Program-made: the position numbers and the translations under genes
Part shown: piece by piece, positions 39,706 through 50,833 of the stretch
Layout: each line of letters starts with the position of its first letter
Position numbering within the stretch: position 1 is the stretch's first letter
From: Panorpa germanica
Lineage: Eukaryota; Arthropoda; Insecta; Mecoptera; Panorpidae
Length of the DNA stretch: 64,000 nucleotides
Reading direction: 5' to 3'
Assembly: GCA_963678705.1 (NCBI GenBank)
Contig: OY783214.1
Coordinates: forward strand, 10,168,001 to 10,232,000
Notes under the pieces: generated by a model
Told to the model about the DNA's origin: nothing
The model's database searches: none
The model's input: only the letters and a program-made list of their open reading frames with translations

Positions 39706-39913
39706 CTGTCGTGAGATATGAAGGTGCATTCTGTACCTCGCTTGCTCATTCAATACCCAAGAGCTACAAATGTCACCACGGTAACTTATGAATTCATAAC
39801 AGAACTTCACTGTATTCCGTTCTAAGGGTGGCGGAAAGTAAGGGATGAACGCCCTGAAGTTGTCCACACCTTGAATGCAAGTTCCGTGTAGAACTACTCG
39901 GCAAGTACAGCAG
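39706..39913 (+). other. candidate non-coding exon with strong splice signals
   Basis: The upstream end is TTGTTTTTTATTTTCCAG, a near-ideal acceptor. The downstream end is CAG followed by GTGAGTAG, a near-ideal donor. The 208 bases between are GC-richer than their surroundings. All three plus frames have stops, so it would be a UTR or lncRNA exon. The minus strand is open across it (about 85 codons, containing FRAFIPYFPPPLERNTVKF) but has no good acceptor. No neighbouring exon was identified. Confidence 0.3.
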
Positions 39914-40439
39914 GTGAGTAGAAATATATAAATTTACGGTTTACATTATTTTTTAAATTTTATTTAATGGTGATTGGTGAAAGTGATGTTGCACTTTTTA
40001 CGGTGCCAAAGCCAGATATTTGTGCACTACACCTTTATCTAATAATCAATAAAAAACATAAATCACATAATCCATTTTAACACCAATTTTATCGACCTTC
40101 TGTCTATTTAACATAAACATTTTACCTTGAACATAAAAGTTTTCAGGCCAATGTTACACAGTTACGGATATTCAAGGTTTATCTAACATAAGAAAGTTAC
40201 CTGTTACGTAAATAATTTTAGTTAAAATACAACAATTTGAGAACAATTTTACTGCTTATTAAAAATTAAATATATCCTTTTGCCCATATTCATAAAACTT
40301 CTTAAGCAAACAGTTTTTAAAATTATAAAAACTAAAACTTAAAAAAGAATTCATATGTTGACCCTCTTAGCGTTTAGCGGGTTGGGGGTGGGGGTAAAGA
40401 GAAATAAATGCTGCTAGAATAATGTAAGGCAGATAATGA

Positions 40440-40535
40440 AAATTCCTAATATTTGAAAGTCAAAAATACGCTGATCCCGGAATCAAATTCTATGGTACAG
40501 TAGCCTGTCAACGATTTAGCGCCCTGGGCTTACTT
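40440..40535 (-). mobile_element. SINE head fragment S4
   Basis: On the minus strand AAGCCCAGGGCGCTAAATCG, then AGGCTACTGTACCATAGAA and TTTGATTCCGGGATCAGCG resemble a degraded tRNA-like head with A- and B-box positions. It shares GATCAG(C/T)GT with S1. Confidence 0.45.
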
Positions 40536-41129
40536 TCAAAATCTTGTACATATAAAGAATTCCATTGAAGTAATATTAAAGAAACACTTTAACAAAAAAT
40601 TAAAAATTAAAAAAAACAAGGAGCTAATTTAACAAAAACCTGCCAACTAAATTAAAATGTGTGTAAAACAGATCTACAAAGAGATTATGAAATATTAGAA
40701 TTAATAAACACACAAACAATGTTGAAATATATTTTTTTCTTTTTGTTTTTCATTCCTTTTGAGGTATAAGTTTTTATTTGAAGGTAATACCTACCCTGAA
40801 GTCTTAAAAAGCCTCCAAGAGCCTGAAGGGCCATTCCAATAAGACTGAGTAACAATAACCTGTACTCGTTTTAACTTTAATGTAAGACATTTATTATTTT
40901 GTTTTATAAAATACCTACAGCGTTAAATATACAAAACGAGAGCTCATTGTTTTTGTTTGGTTGTTCGTGTTCCTATTTCTGTTCTTGTTCTCTTTGCAAG
41001 AACTAACATGTCAGCGCCTCAAGCGGTAAATCCAGAAACCAATGCACGTGCCGTAGCACCGTAGCGCCATACCGATGGGGTTGTACACGGCGTAATTAAA
41101 AGTCTGCCAAGTGTAGCAGTGGACTTTAT

Positions 41130-41180
41130 ACACACACACACAAATACATACACACACACACACACAAACACATACACATA
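41130..41180. repeat. interrupted (CA)n microsatellite
   Basis: CA runs broken by AAATA and AAACA. The Cys/Val-alternating minus frame over it is an artefact. Confidence 0.95.
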
Positions 41181-41398
41181 TACAATGGTTTTGGTACAAA
41201 TTTATTTTCACGCAATAAACACAAGCCTGTGTCTGCATTTCAGGATGGGCCATAGAAACAAGATTGTTTTTAGATAAAATTTGTTAGTGTTGTCTCTGTT
41301 TAATTTAATGTTTTCAATTAGAGTTGTCTCTACGTTTCTGCTACAAATGAAGTCTTGTATTCAATCCATCCTGGACAATCTTGACAGTCGTGGACTAA

Positions 41399-41821
41399 GG
41401 CCGTCTGCACACGGGTCGACTGGTTGCAAACTAGCAGCGCAACGATGTTTGCAACGAAAACGAAACACGAGCCATATCGAGCCGTGTTTCGTGACTCTAT
41501 AGAATTTTTAATAATAGCATAATAGGGAATTTTATTGTATCGTATTATGAGATATTTGTATGTATATATTTAAATACTTTTGAAAAGTATTTTTGCACAT
41601 CTCTGCTCATGATATTTACCATTAAAAGTATGCAATGTAATTGCCTGCGACCTAGAAACACAGTCGCTCAAAACCAATTTCAAATCAATTTTGTTTCATT
41701 CGTGTGCGTTTCCCACTCGTATACACGTGTGCTCTCTCACGCACAAAACAGTTCATTCTCATTCGGTTCGGGCAGATTCGGGGATCGCGTTTGCAATCAG
41801 TCGACCCATGTGCGGATGGCC
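41399..41821. mobile_element. 423 bp PIF/Harbinger-like MITE with TAA target duplication
   Basis: The left end GGCCGTCTGCACACGGGTCG and the inverted right end (GGCCATCCGCACATGGGTCG) match over about 33 bases, through TTGCAAAC. Both ends are flanked by TAA (41396-41398 and 41822-41824). GGCC-starting TIRs with 3 bp TWA target duplications are typical of PIF/Harbinger. No transposase is present. The short open frames inside are artefacts. Confidence 0.8.
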
Positions 41822-41875
41822 TAATGCGTCTAGAATTAAAGCATATTTTGATATTTCGGAAATCTTATCATATCA

Positions 41876-42065
41876 AAAAATAAGTTCATAAGATGACAAA
41901 TAAATGGCACCACTATTGACAAATCCACATGATTTTGAGATAGTACCAACCTTCAAACGATATGTGTCAAAAGTTCATGAAATTCCGACCATTAATTTAC
42001 AATTTATAGTAGTTTTAGTGACGCTACTTTTTTAATATTCACAACAAACGAAAAATCTGAGTTTC
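41876..42065. repeat. repeat family F2, copy 2
   Basis: It shares the left block (AATGGCACCACTATTGACAA) with 6125-6310 in the same orientation. The right block containing AATTCCGACCATTAAT and GTTTTAGTGACGCTACTTTT is inverted relative to that copy. It begins about 50 bp right of the Harbinger-like MITE. Confidence 0.65.
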
Positions 42066-42764
42066 GTGTGTTGATAAAGCATTGCTTTTTAATCGGAAAA
42101 AATACCTAGTCCGAATAACACTTGTCAAGCCATTGCTTTGCTTGAACAATATTAAAAATTGCACACTCTACAACGGAGTGTACTTCAGCGAGAACAATGT
42201 ATTTGTTTCTCTCTCTATTTTTGAGTTTAATATAAATAAATGAAAACATAACATAATACAATTTAAAAATCAACAACTTAATATAATGAAGTAGCTGTGC
42301 CAGTTTTAATCATGTTAAAACAAAAGCTTAGAGATAAAGATAATCTTAAAACCACATCGCATGATAGAGTTGTTTCAACAGATGGTAATCTGTTGCTTTT
42401 CAATAATACCATCGTTATAAAAATGTAGTGGCTGCTTCTTGAAATTCACTTGTTGCCTGAAAGCCAGAAGGCTTTTATCATGGGGACTCAACGTTGTATA
42501 ACATGGCAACTTTTTAAAATATGGGGTGTATAAGAATAATGAAATAAGAATTAGTTGTCTTATAAAGAAGCGGTCATTTTATGAATGTTTCAACAAGAGC
42601 GGTCATTTTAAATCATTAGATAAACGCAACCCCTCTACCAGGGCTTTATGGTAGAGTCACTCAGTTTGGGATAACAGGTAGTTTTCAACAAGCAAACAAT
42701 TTTTAACTTTAAAATTACATACTTATATAATGTGGCATTTTTTAATAGTTTTAATATTTTAGAT

Positions 42765-42870
42765 TACATATGACATCACAAAGTGTATGACCACTCCCCC
42801 TTCATTGTCACATCTTGTCACAATTTGAGAATCCCTCGCCCCTTTGCGTGTGACGTAGCTTGCGACAGCT
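42765..42870. repeat. dispersed repeat F3, copy 2
   Basis: ATGACATCACAAAGTGTATG, CCTTCATTGTCACATCTTGTC and TGCGTGTGACGTAG follow the same order as at 20460-20690. It ends about 75 bp before the hAT-like element. Confidence 0.5.
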
Positions 42871-42951
42871 GCTTGCAATTGCATCTATATGCCATCTGAA
42901 ACGACGGTTTTACTGATATATAGAATACGTAGGTTATTACAAGTTCATTAC

Positions 42952-43815
42952 CAGAGATGTGCACAAATGCTTTTCAAAAGCATTTAAATACAAAATGCAA
43001 ATACCTCGTTATTTTCCTATTTCAAATACAAAATAAAAAATAAATTTCATGTTAGTATTTAAATATAAAATACGTATTTTAAAAATAGTTTTGAGAAAAT
43101 AGAATACTCTTTATGTTACTAATATAAATGTTATTTTCTTGAATAATTATGAGAATTCTCTTTAATAAAGACCGTTTTGAAACATATTTGTTTCTTAAAA
43201 ATACTACCTAGAATTTAAAAAAATAGCAAAATATTATTAGTGTCGCATGTTTATGTCGCACTAGTATGTACGTTAAAAGTACAACACATTTATTGCACTC
43301 ATGTCTAAATAATGTCAAATTATGAATGAAAATATGAAGTAAAATAATATATATTTATGTATATATATTTTAGTAAGGAATGTAGTGGAGTGATTGTATT
43401 GTAGTAAAACAAATAATGAACGAGAAAATATGATAAACAAATTTAGGTAAACGAAAATCAGATGTCTTATGGTGGAGGTAACAAGAAAGATAATAAAATA
43501 ATAGGCACATCTATCATTTTAAATTAGAATTATTAAGACAATTGTGCAGATACTTTTAGATCATAGATGGTGCTAGTGTTAATGGGGTTTTAAGTTTATA
43601 TTCAAAAAATAATATTTACTGGTTAACACTATGAAGTAACAAAAATGAAAAAAGTATTTTGTATTTTCCAAATATTAAATATGTTTGTAAAAGTTTTCAA
43701 ATAAAATATAAAACTCTATACTCTAAAAAGATATTTAAATACAAAATAGCAAATAGGTATTTACTATTTTGTATTTGCATTTTGAGTATATGTGTTTGAA
43801 AAACGCACATCTCTA
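42952..43815. mobile_element. 864 bp non-autonomous hAT-like element
   Basis: The left end CAGAGATGTGCACAAATGC and right end (inverted TAGAGATGTGCGTTTTTC) share the AGAGATGTGC core and an inner AAAATGCAAATAC block. The flanks are TTCATTAC (42944-42951) and CTCATTAC (43816-43823), an 8 bp target duplication with one mismatch. C/T-A-G termini with 8 bp duplications define hAT. The interior is AT-rich and I see no transposase. Confidence 0.82.
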
Positions 43816-44269
43816 CTCATTACTATAGTAAGAATATTAGAATTAGATATTGACGATAGACTAAAAACTTTCTATGCCTTTCTTTGTAACAAAACAAATA
43901 ACTTATTATAAATTTCGAAGCACCCTGTATTTGATGTGGTTTATGGATCGTAGAGGAACGCTTATTGTAAAGAGAAAACAAGCAATTACCAACGATGAAA
44001 TATAGTAGACACTTTATTCGTTATTCGTTATGAATTTTAGTCGAAACGCGTGCCAAAAAAAAGTTCACCTCTTTTATTTATGAAGGTTGTAAACATAACC
44101 TCCACACCCCATATCACCCCCAACCCTGTTTCTCTGTAACACGGTTAAATTCCCCACCCCTTATTAAATATTCTCGCTGACAGGGGTTAAATGTTAAAAA
44201 TAATGTTAAATTAATATTTGATGAGTTTTATGAGATCGGTTATGTTTGAAAGGCTTGGGGTTGTAAATT

Positions 44270-44280
44270 GGGGGGGGGGG
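44270..44280. repeat. G11 homopolymer
   Basis: Eleven consecutive G, about 110 bases from a C-rich patch at 44100-44160. Confidence 0.95.
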
Positions 44281-45289
44281 AAGTGAGGAAATAACTAAGT
44301 ATCGCTCTTTATAACAAAAAGTTTGAAATATAGCTTGTTTACATTAACCTTTTAACAAAGTCAAAGAAAAATAAATACATCAGATATTATTTTAAATATT
44401 TCCATATAATATATTCGCAAAATATGTTTTCATTTTAAAATAAAAATAATTTTTTTATTACATAAAAGTTTGAATGTGTTTAAAAATTTCGATGAAGAGA
44501 ACGTTATGCCTGGACACACCTTAAGAAGCAACTTACGGAATAGACAATCAAGTAACCAAGTGACATGCACTCTGACTCTACATATTGTTTACTTACCCTT
44601 GAGACATTACCCTGTCTGTGAACGAACGACATTGTTCTTTGACATAACCTTAATGTTTACGTACAGGGAATGTCACAGGTCATCCAGGGTCATGACATAC
44701 CTGGTGTCCTTTCAGTTCGTTGATAACGTGCATGGTTATATCAATAATGTGTATATTATAACTTGGAAATAGTTTCCGCATGATGTATTTCCATCTAACA
44801 TTCTATTCCGTTAAATTCACATTAGTGTTTTGGTCAGGGCTTGCTAACATTTGTAAAACAAGAGCTTAAATAAAGTTAAATGAAGTAATTTCACAACGAA
44901 AAATTAAAATTTCATAATCAATGATTTACATTAAGCTCATGTATTTAACATTTTCTGTAATAGTTGGAATTTACAATTTATTGTTGCAAATATAGTAAAT
45001 GTATACAATGTAACTCAAATTGCTGTTATATAATGAATGCCCGAGATTGAAAACAAGGATCAAGGCATCAGGTTATATCAGACACTCTAATTCTTAGAAA
45101 AACTTAACAACAGGCTAGGCCATTGTCTATTATTTTATACTGTACTTGCCATAATCTTGTCATGTATTTGACTTTTTCAAGAAAATTAAATATTTTGAAA
45201 ATTGCTGTAATGATAGCATTTATGCTTACTTCTAACAGCTGCGTCTCGGAATCAATTCCTGGACTAACACCATATTTTCTGGGTTTTGT

Positions 45290-46040
45290 TTTTATTAAAA
45301 TTCACGTTATCTCATAATTAAAAAACTTTTGAGGCAGCAATGTAGTTCAAATATATGAGACCATGACAACATTAATATATCCAATTTTGGGCTCGAAAAA
45401 GAGAAAGGAGTATTACGAAAGGAATGGAATGGCGACAAAGGAGGCAGAGAGAAGAAGAGAAGAGGCACAAGTGTGAAAGAGGAGCTAAGGAGAAAAGAAC
45501 AGGAAAGAATGGAAAAAATTGTGAAGAGCAATTACAACAAAATATATGAAAGGATTTGGGAGAGAGAGATACCACAATACTTATGAGAAAAAGACACAAA
45601 AAACATGGGAAGGATTGCCTGATTTAGATTGGATAACGAGGAGAAAGGAAACTGATACAGAAGGAAGCAAATAGCGAGAAAGGATGTGCCGGGTGTACGG
45701 AACGGAGATAGAAACATTGGAGCATATTAGTTTTCATGTGAGATAAAGGTAATAAGCGAAAAGAATATTGGGCAGTTATTAAAGGGAGATAGTGAAGGGA
45801 AGAGATGGGTGGCGGAGATAGAGAAAAGGAACGAAGAAAAAGAAGGAATGACAGAGTAGAAATAGGAGGGAGGAGGAGCGAAGCAATAGCAGTAGCTGTT
45901 TTGTTTTTAGTTTTATAAGGATAAACTTATATTTCTTTTTTCGATTGGAAGGAGTGAGAATGTTTAGATTTAATAAGGATCAGTCAAGGAAATTGAATTA
46001 AGCACAATGACATGTAAATAAATAAGTTAAGGCACAAGAA
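45290..46040 (+). mobile_element. LINE 3' fragment A (degraded reverse-transcriptase C-terminus)
   Basis: The plus strand reads, with stops and shifts, through KRKEYYERNGMATKEAERRR, then IWEREIPQYL, and a zinc-knuckle remnant CRVYGTEIETLEHISFHV. Its second Cys has become Tyr and the last has become Val. Fragment B at 50 kb is the same family. The GA-rich strand bias comes from the Lys/Glu/Arg-rich C-terminus of such LINEs. The minus-strand open frames in this region are its shadow. Confidence 0.7.
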
Positions 46041-46394
46041 TGGCAAAAATATTAAAAATAAAATAATATATCCAATATTGTACAAATCTCAACATTGAAA
46101 AAAGACCACCGCTAAATAAATTAAATTTAAAAAAAAGTAAGAAACTTTATTTGTAAAAAGAAAAACATTTTCCAATATATTTTACGTCTAAATAAATATT
46201 CCAGAAAATTTTAGTTCTTAATTGTATTACGCCATCGCAATATAATATTGCATTGTTGCAGTCCTCTGGATTTATAGACATTGATAGTACATAAGCCCCA
46301 ACTTGTGATTTTCTAGTTCAATATTCAAGGCTCGTCATCTCCTATTTAGGGGAGGGTGAAACCAGGTGGAGGGTGGCAGGAGGGTTGGTATTGC

Positions 46395-46412
46395 TGTGAT
46401 CTTCAGATCACA
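46395..46412. repeat. short perfect hairpin
   Basis: TGTGATCT and AGATCACA are separated by two bases. It lies in a GC-richer patch (46320-46420) of unknown origin between LINE fragments A and C. Confidence 0.8.
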
Positions 46413-46852
46413 TAGACGTGGTCGTCCAATTAGTGAATTAGGGAATAAAGAATTTCAGAAATTCATGGAATTTCTTGTTCCTCGTTATTATATTTTGTTC
46501 GAATGACTATATCACTGTATGGAATTCCTTATATCTGAATTATCATTTTTCTTTTGTGTTACAGCAATTGAATTTAAATAAGATATTCATGATATATATT
46601 TTGACAACTAGTAGTGACATCTGTTTACTAATTTACAATGCAGAACACGAAATCTTGTCTGTCTCATGTAATAAAGTTTCTTCACACTACTGTATAACGT
46701 GATGTTTAACTTTGATTTTGAATTTGAGAATTGTTATAGAATGACAATATGTAATACAAATAAATATAAAAGTACAAAAATCGATAGAAATGTACACAAA
46801 TGTATATGTCCATATTATGTAATTGTAAAATTGTATTTTGTAATATGTTTAG

Positions 46853-47250
46853 GAATCAACAAATTTGGAAATTGAAATGAAAGTGAAATTACCTTCACAT
46901 GAAATTTTTAATATAATCAAAAAATTAAACTTTAATTTGAGAAACCAAGATTTCATGTCAGCTAAAAGGAAGAGATTATTATATGTTATATCCAAATTTA
47001 AGTAAGAAAAGATGGTTTAGAAATGAGTCCCGCAAAATTATATCAGAATCAAAAGTAATCATTGTAAAACTCCAGCTCACCTGTACAAAATTAATATTAA
47101 ATCTGACGATAGATGTCAATGTGGTGAAAGATCATATTATATTTGAATGCATAAATTATAGCTTAGAAAGATCAAAATTCAATAGTGAAATATTAGAAAT
47201 GATTAAAACTTTTTCTGTTAATACTAAATTTTTGTTAAGTGATTGAAAAT
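46853..47250 (+). mobile_element. LINE fragment C, Jockey-like C-terminus, frameshifted
   Basis: Plus-strand peptides LPSHEIFNIIKKLNFNLRNQ, then NLSKKRWFRNESRKIISESK, then VKDHIIFECINYSLER follow the usual order of Jockey-type C-termini, with a CxCGE...H..FEC..Y knuckle. The CQCGE part is in another frame from DHIIFEC, so there is a shift near 47115, and another near 46985. It is a separate family from fragments A and B. Confidence 0.65.
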
Positions 47251-47631
47251 TACCGCAATTTCAAAATTGTATAGAGAGATTTTTGTGAAATTTAAAAATT
47301 GTTGGAATTATTTTCAAAAAATCAAGTTAATATTATACCACTGCCTTTAGATATCTTTCATTTGCTAAAAAGAACTTATAATATAATAAACTTTAAATAG
47401 AAGTTTTGAAGAATACTATAAACTATTACATTATATTAACGACGGCCTATTTTAAACAAAATTGTCCTAATTTGAAGAAACTGTTTACATAACCTACAAT
47501 TTATACATCACTAATTTAATGGTTAATCATGTTTGCTTTATTATTTTAGCTTAGTGCTAAAGTTAAAGCGGGTGTTCTATATTTAAGTCTATTTCAATTG
47601 ATGTTAAAGCGATCTGCACTAATACTTGTAG

Positions 47632-47883
47632 CAGGCCCGGATTAACCCATAGACAAGTAAGATCCCGAAATTTTGGAGGGGCTGATTCAAGTGGATTAAT
47701 TGTAATAAGATACAATTAATTTTTTGCGGCTTGTATGGCTAAACTCGCTAAAAGAAAATAAAAAAAAATTGAACTTTATTTATTTTTAAATTTCAAAAAA
47801 TTTTATTATAATTTTTTTTTGCATTTGTAATTAGAAGGAGCCGATTTAATATTTTGTCTAGGTGAATGCCTAATCCGGTGCTG
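47632..47883. mobile_element. 252 bp hAT-like MITE
   Basis: The left TIR CAGGCCCGGATTAACC and the inverted right TIR CAGCACCGGATTAGGC agree at 12 of 16 positions. The flanking octamers ACTTGTAG (47624-47631) and ACTCCTAG (47884-47891) agree at 6 of 8, suggesting an old 8 bp target duplication. A left-end-like remnant (CAGTGCCCGATTAAGC) occurs near 30716. Confidence 0.65.
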
Positions 47884-48692
47884 ACTCCTAGATAAACATA
47901 TAAATATTGCGGAAAGATTTGACACTTGGCAAAATGCCAATAGCAAAGAGTTGTACAGATGTACTATGTAGAAATACTCTATTTTGTTTATTTTCTATAA
48001 AAATATCACAAATAGATTCTATATTCAATTTATAAATAAATATTGAACTTTAAATATATACCCGCTGCATTTATGTAACGTTAACGTAATATTTATTTCT
48101 AAATGTACCTATCTATTTATTTAATAAATGGTCGGTAGAACGGTCGATGTGTATATTTCAATAATATCAAAGAACTAATCTTTAATACTAATATCAGAAC
48201 ATCGTTAAGATACTCTCAATTGGCTAAAGCATTTAAAGGGTTAAATCAAAGCTAGTCCAAGCTAGTTATAATAAAAACGTTATGGTAGTAATATCAGTGG
48301 AAATATAAAAGTAAATAATTTGTAGAAGCTGCTGGAACATAAAGCATGTTACATATTTGTACTGCTTTAATAGAGATGCTTCATAAATCTACTGCGCATA
48401 ACGTTCCTCTTTATATCATTACATAACTTTTATCTAACCTACCGTGTCCTATATATAAGTAAATTTACCTAAATAACTACATTCAGTCAAACTAAAATAT
48501 TTGCTGGGAATCTTAAATTGATCTTTGAAAGTTACTCGCAGCTTAGTTTATGTAAATTAGAACATGACCTTCCACTTAGTATCACGCTCCGAAAAGTTAA
48601 GGATACACAAAACTTTGAACGGATATTCGAAGTTTTCAGCTGTACCAGTGCGTTATTTAATACACTGAAGTTGTATCGTATGGTCCTTCTTT

Positions 48693-49387
48693 AATGGGCT
48701 TGTGTCTTCATTTTTTAGTGGTCGATTTTTCAATTATTGATTGAAATTGATGTTAATAAATGTATATTGGCGTGTCTATTTTATTAAATATTTAAATGTT
48801 GACGGAGATATAGCAATTAAAGATTTGAATTGTAGTTTTAGCGCTAGAAATGGTCGGCCATATTTGTATAACGTGAAATGCATTTTAACATCATTTATTT
48901 GTTGAGTAGGTCAGTGCTGTGGTAATGTTTTATAGCTGTTGGTAGTCGAAATAATCAAGTCAAGTCAAAAGAATAAGTTTTTATTTTATTTAACCCTGCT
49001 AAGGCAGACATAATATTGGAATTTTATTGTTCCTTGAAATAGCTGTAAATAATATTTGATATTTTGATATATAAATACATATAGCAAAGATTTATGAGCT
49101 GTAAGGTTGATAACCTGTAAACTTGCCAGAGTTCTATCTGTTTTACGCTCTGTTGTATAAAAGAGATAGCAACTAGCGATTATGATGTCACATGCAGTTG
49201 GAATGTGTACAGCGTTGAATTCCTTTAATAATTAAAGAGACAAAATGACTTTTTTAATTGTTAATATCTCCTGAAATAAATATAAGGAGTTATTAAAAAG
49301 TAATTAGACATTTGAAGTTCTAGTAACCAACTTTATCAATATATAGTACAGTTTTATAGAAATTAAGACATTGGACACAAGTCCATT
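48693..49387 (+). mobile_element. F1 element copy 3, with about 60 extra internal bases
   Basis: It has both termini: AATGGGCTTGTGTCTTC and its inverted partner GGACACAAGTCCATT. It is longer than copy 1 because of an insertion near 49113-49180, between GGTTGATAACCTG and the ATGATGTCACATGCAG block. Confidence 0.8.
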
Positions 49388-50109
49388 CCTATATGGGTTT
49401 TCCAAAATTATGTTGAATGATAGTTCTATACACGATTTCTTGTATTTATTAATAATGAACTATTCTGCAGTGTACATGAATCCTCAAACCATCCGTTAAT
49501 AATTTTCATTCACAATACTTTGAAAATATATAGAAAAATATACATGTTTTCCGAAATTTCTTTACCTTTGCCTTAACAATATCAACAGTTTTCTTGTATC
49601 TTCTTTTATCCATTAATCTTTAAAGGAAAATCCTTCGAAATATTCTCTTTGAACTTTATCAAAATATTTATGATTCAGTTCACGTCCGTCACGTGCTTTT
49701 TTATAGAGATTTTAGGATTTTGGGTTTTTGAATTAAGGAGTGGGTTTATATTTGACTCTTCCTCGCTTCCTCATATTCTGTTTATGTTGTTCCATCTGTT
49801 TACCCAGAGTTGCGAGCTTTTTGCTGCTTAACGCTTTATGCATTATACTTATCTAAATCCCGTAAATTGGGTTGCATACATTTCAGGTGGTTTTAAAGTA
49901 TTATTTTCTTTTTCTTTTTTATATTTATATTGAATAAATGAATACATAAGAAATTGTTATTTATATTTTATATAAATTAACTTTATGGTACTAGACTTAA
50001 ATTCTATTTTAGATTTTGTTTTTCGTTTTATAAATGATGATGGTGTTTTATTTTAATGTACCCACTAAACAGTAAACGTTGCTTTACATTTAGTTTCGTG
50101 CGGCCCATC

Positions 50110-50833
50110 AAAACTTTACTTTTTGACTCTTTCAATATATATTGTAAAGTAGAATAAACGTAGAAGAAAGGTAAAGTAACTTACAAAAAAATATAGGAAT
50201 ATTATATAGATATAGGAAATATAGGATTTGGGATAGTAATGTACCTCAGTACCTTATAGAAAAAGATATAAAACACATAAGGACAGCAAGGTTTAGATTG
50301 GGAAATGAGGAAAAAAGAAACAGATACTGGGAAAGTAGTGATGAAAGAAAGTGTAGAGTGTGCGGAACGGAGGACGAAACACTGGAGCACATTAAGTTTG
50401 AGTGTAAGGAAAAAGTAGTGAGCGAAAGGAATATTGGCCAGCTATTAAAGGGAGGCAGTGAAGGTTAAGAAGTGGATGGCGGAAATAGTAAAAAGGAAAG
50501 GAAAAACAGGACAATAAATAAGCTTGTGGCTCGATTGCATAAGGAACATGAAGAGAGAGGAAGATACAGGCAATAAGGAAGGAGAAGCAGGAAACGGTTT
50601 GCCGAGAGGAGACAAAGAAGACAAGAGGTGAGGAAACGGTGAGAATGAAGGAAGACTAGGGAAAATGAAGGAAGAGAAGAAGACGCAGAAAGTACTTTTG
50701 GAAATAAAAAGGTCTAGAATAGTTTTAAGTTTAATTTCAAGTTGAAGTTCTATTAAATGTATTAAGAATGTAGATTGTAAAGCCGAAAGGCGAACAATTA
50801 ATATAATATAATATAATAATAATAATATAGGAA
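50110..50833 (+). mobile_element. LINE 3' fragment B with zinc knuckle and microsatellite tail
   Basis: The frame reads TARFRLGNEEKRNRYWESSD and then, at 50352-50405, CRVCGTEDETLEHIKFEC. This is the CX2CX8HX4C knuckle found at the C-terminus of many insect non-LTR retrotransposons. The 3' UTR ends TGTAAAGCCGAAAGGCGAA followed by an (AATAT/AAT)n tail at 50800-50830, a typical LINE 3' terminus. It is 5'-truncated. Confidence 0.8.

Noticed and set aside
44470-44772. Plus-strand frame of 100 codons
   Set aside because: Not recognisable as a protein; no splice sites or start context support it. The GC-richer middle could be an old repeat.
45307-45717. Three minus-strand Ser/Leu/Phe-rich frames
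   Set aside because: Shadow of the purine-rich coding strand of LINE fragment A.
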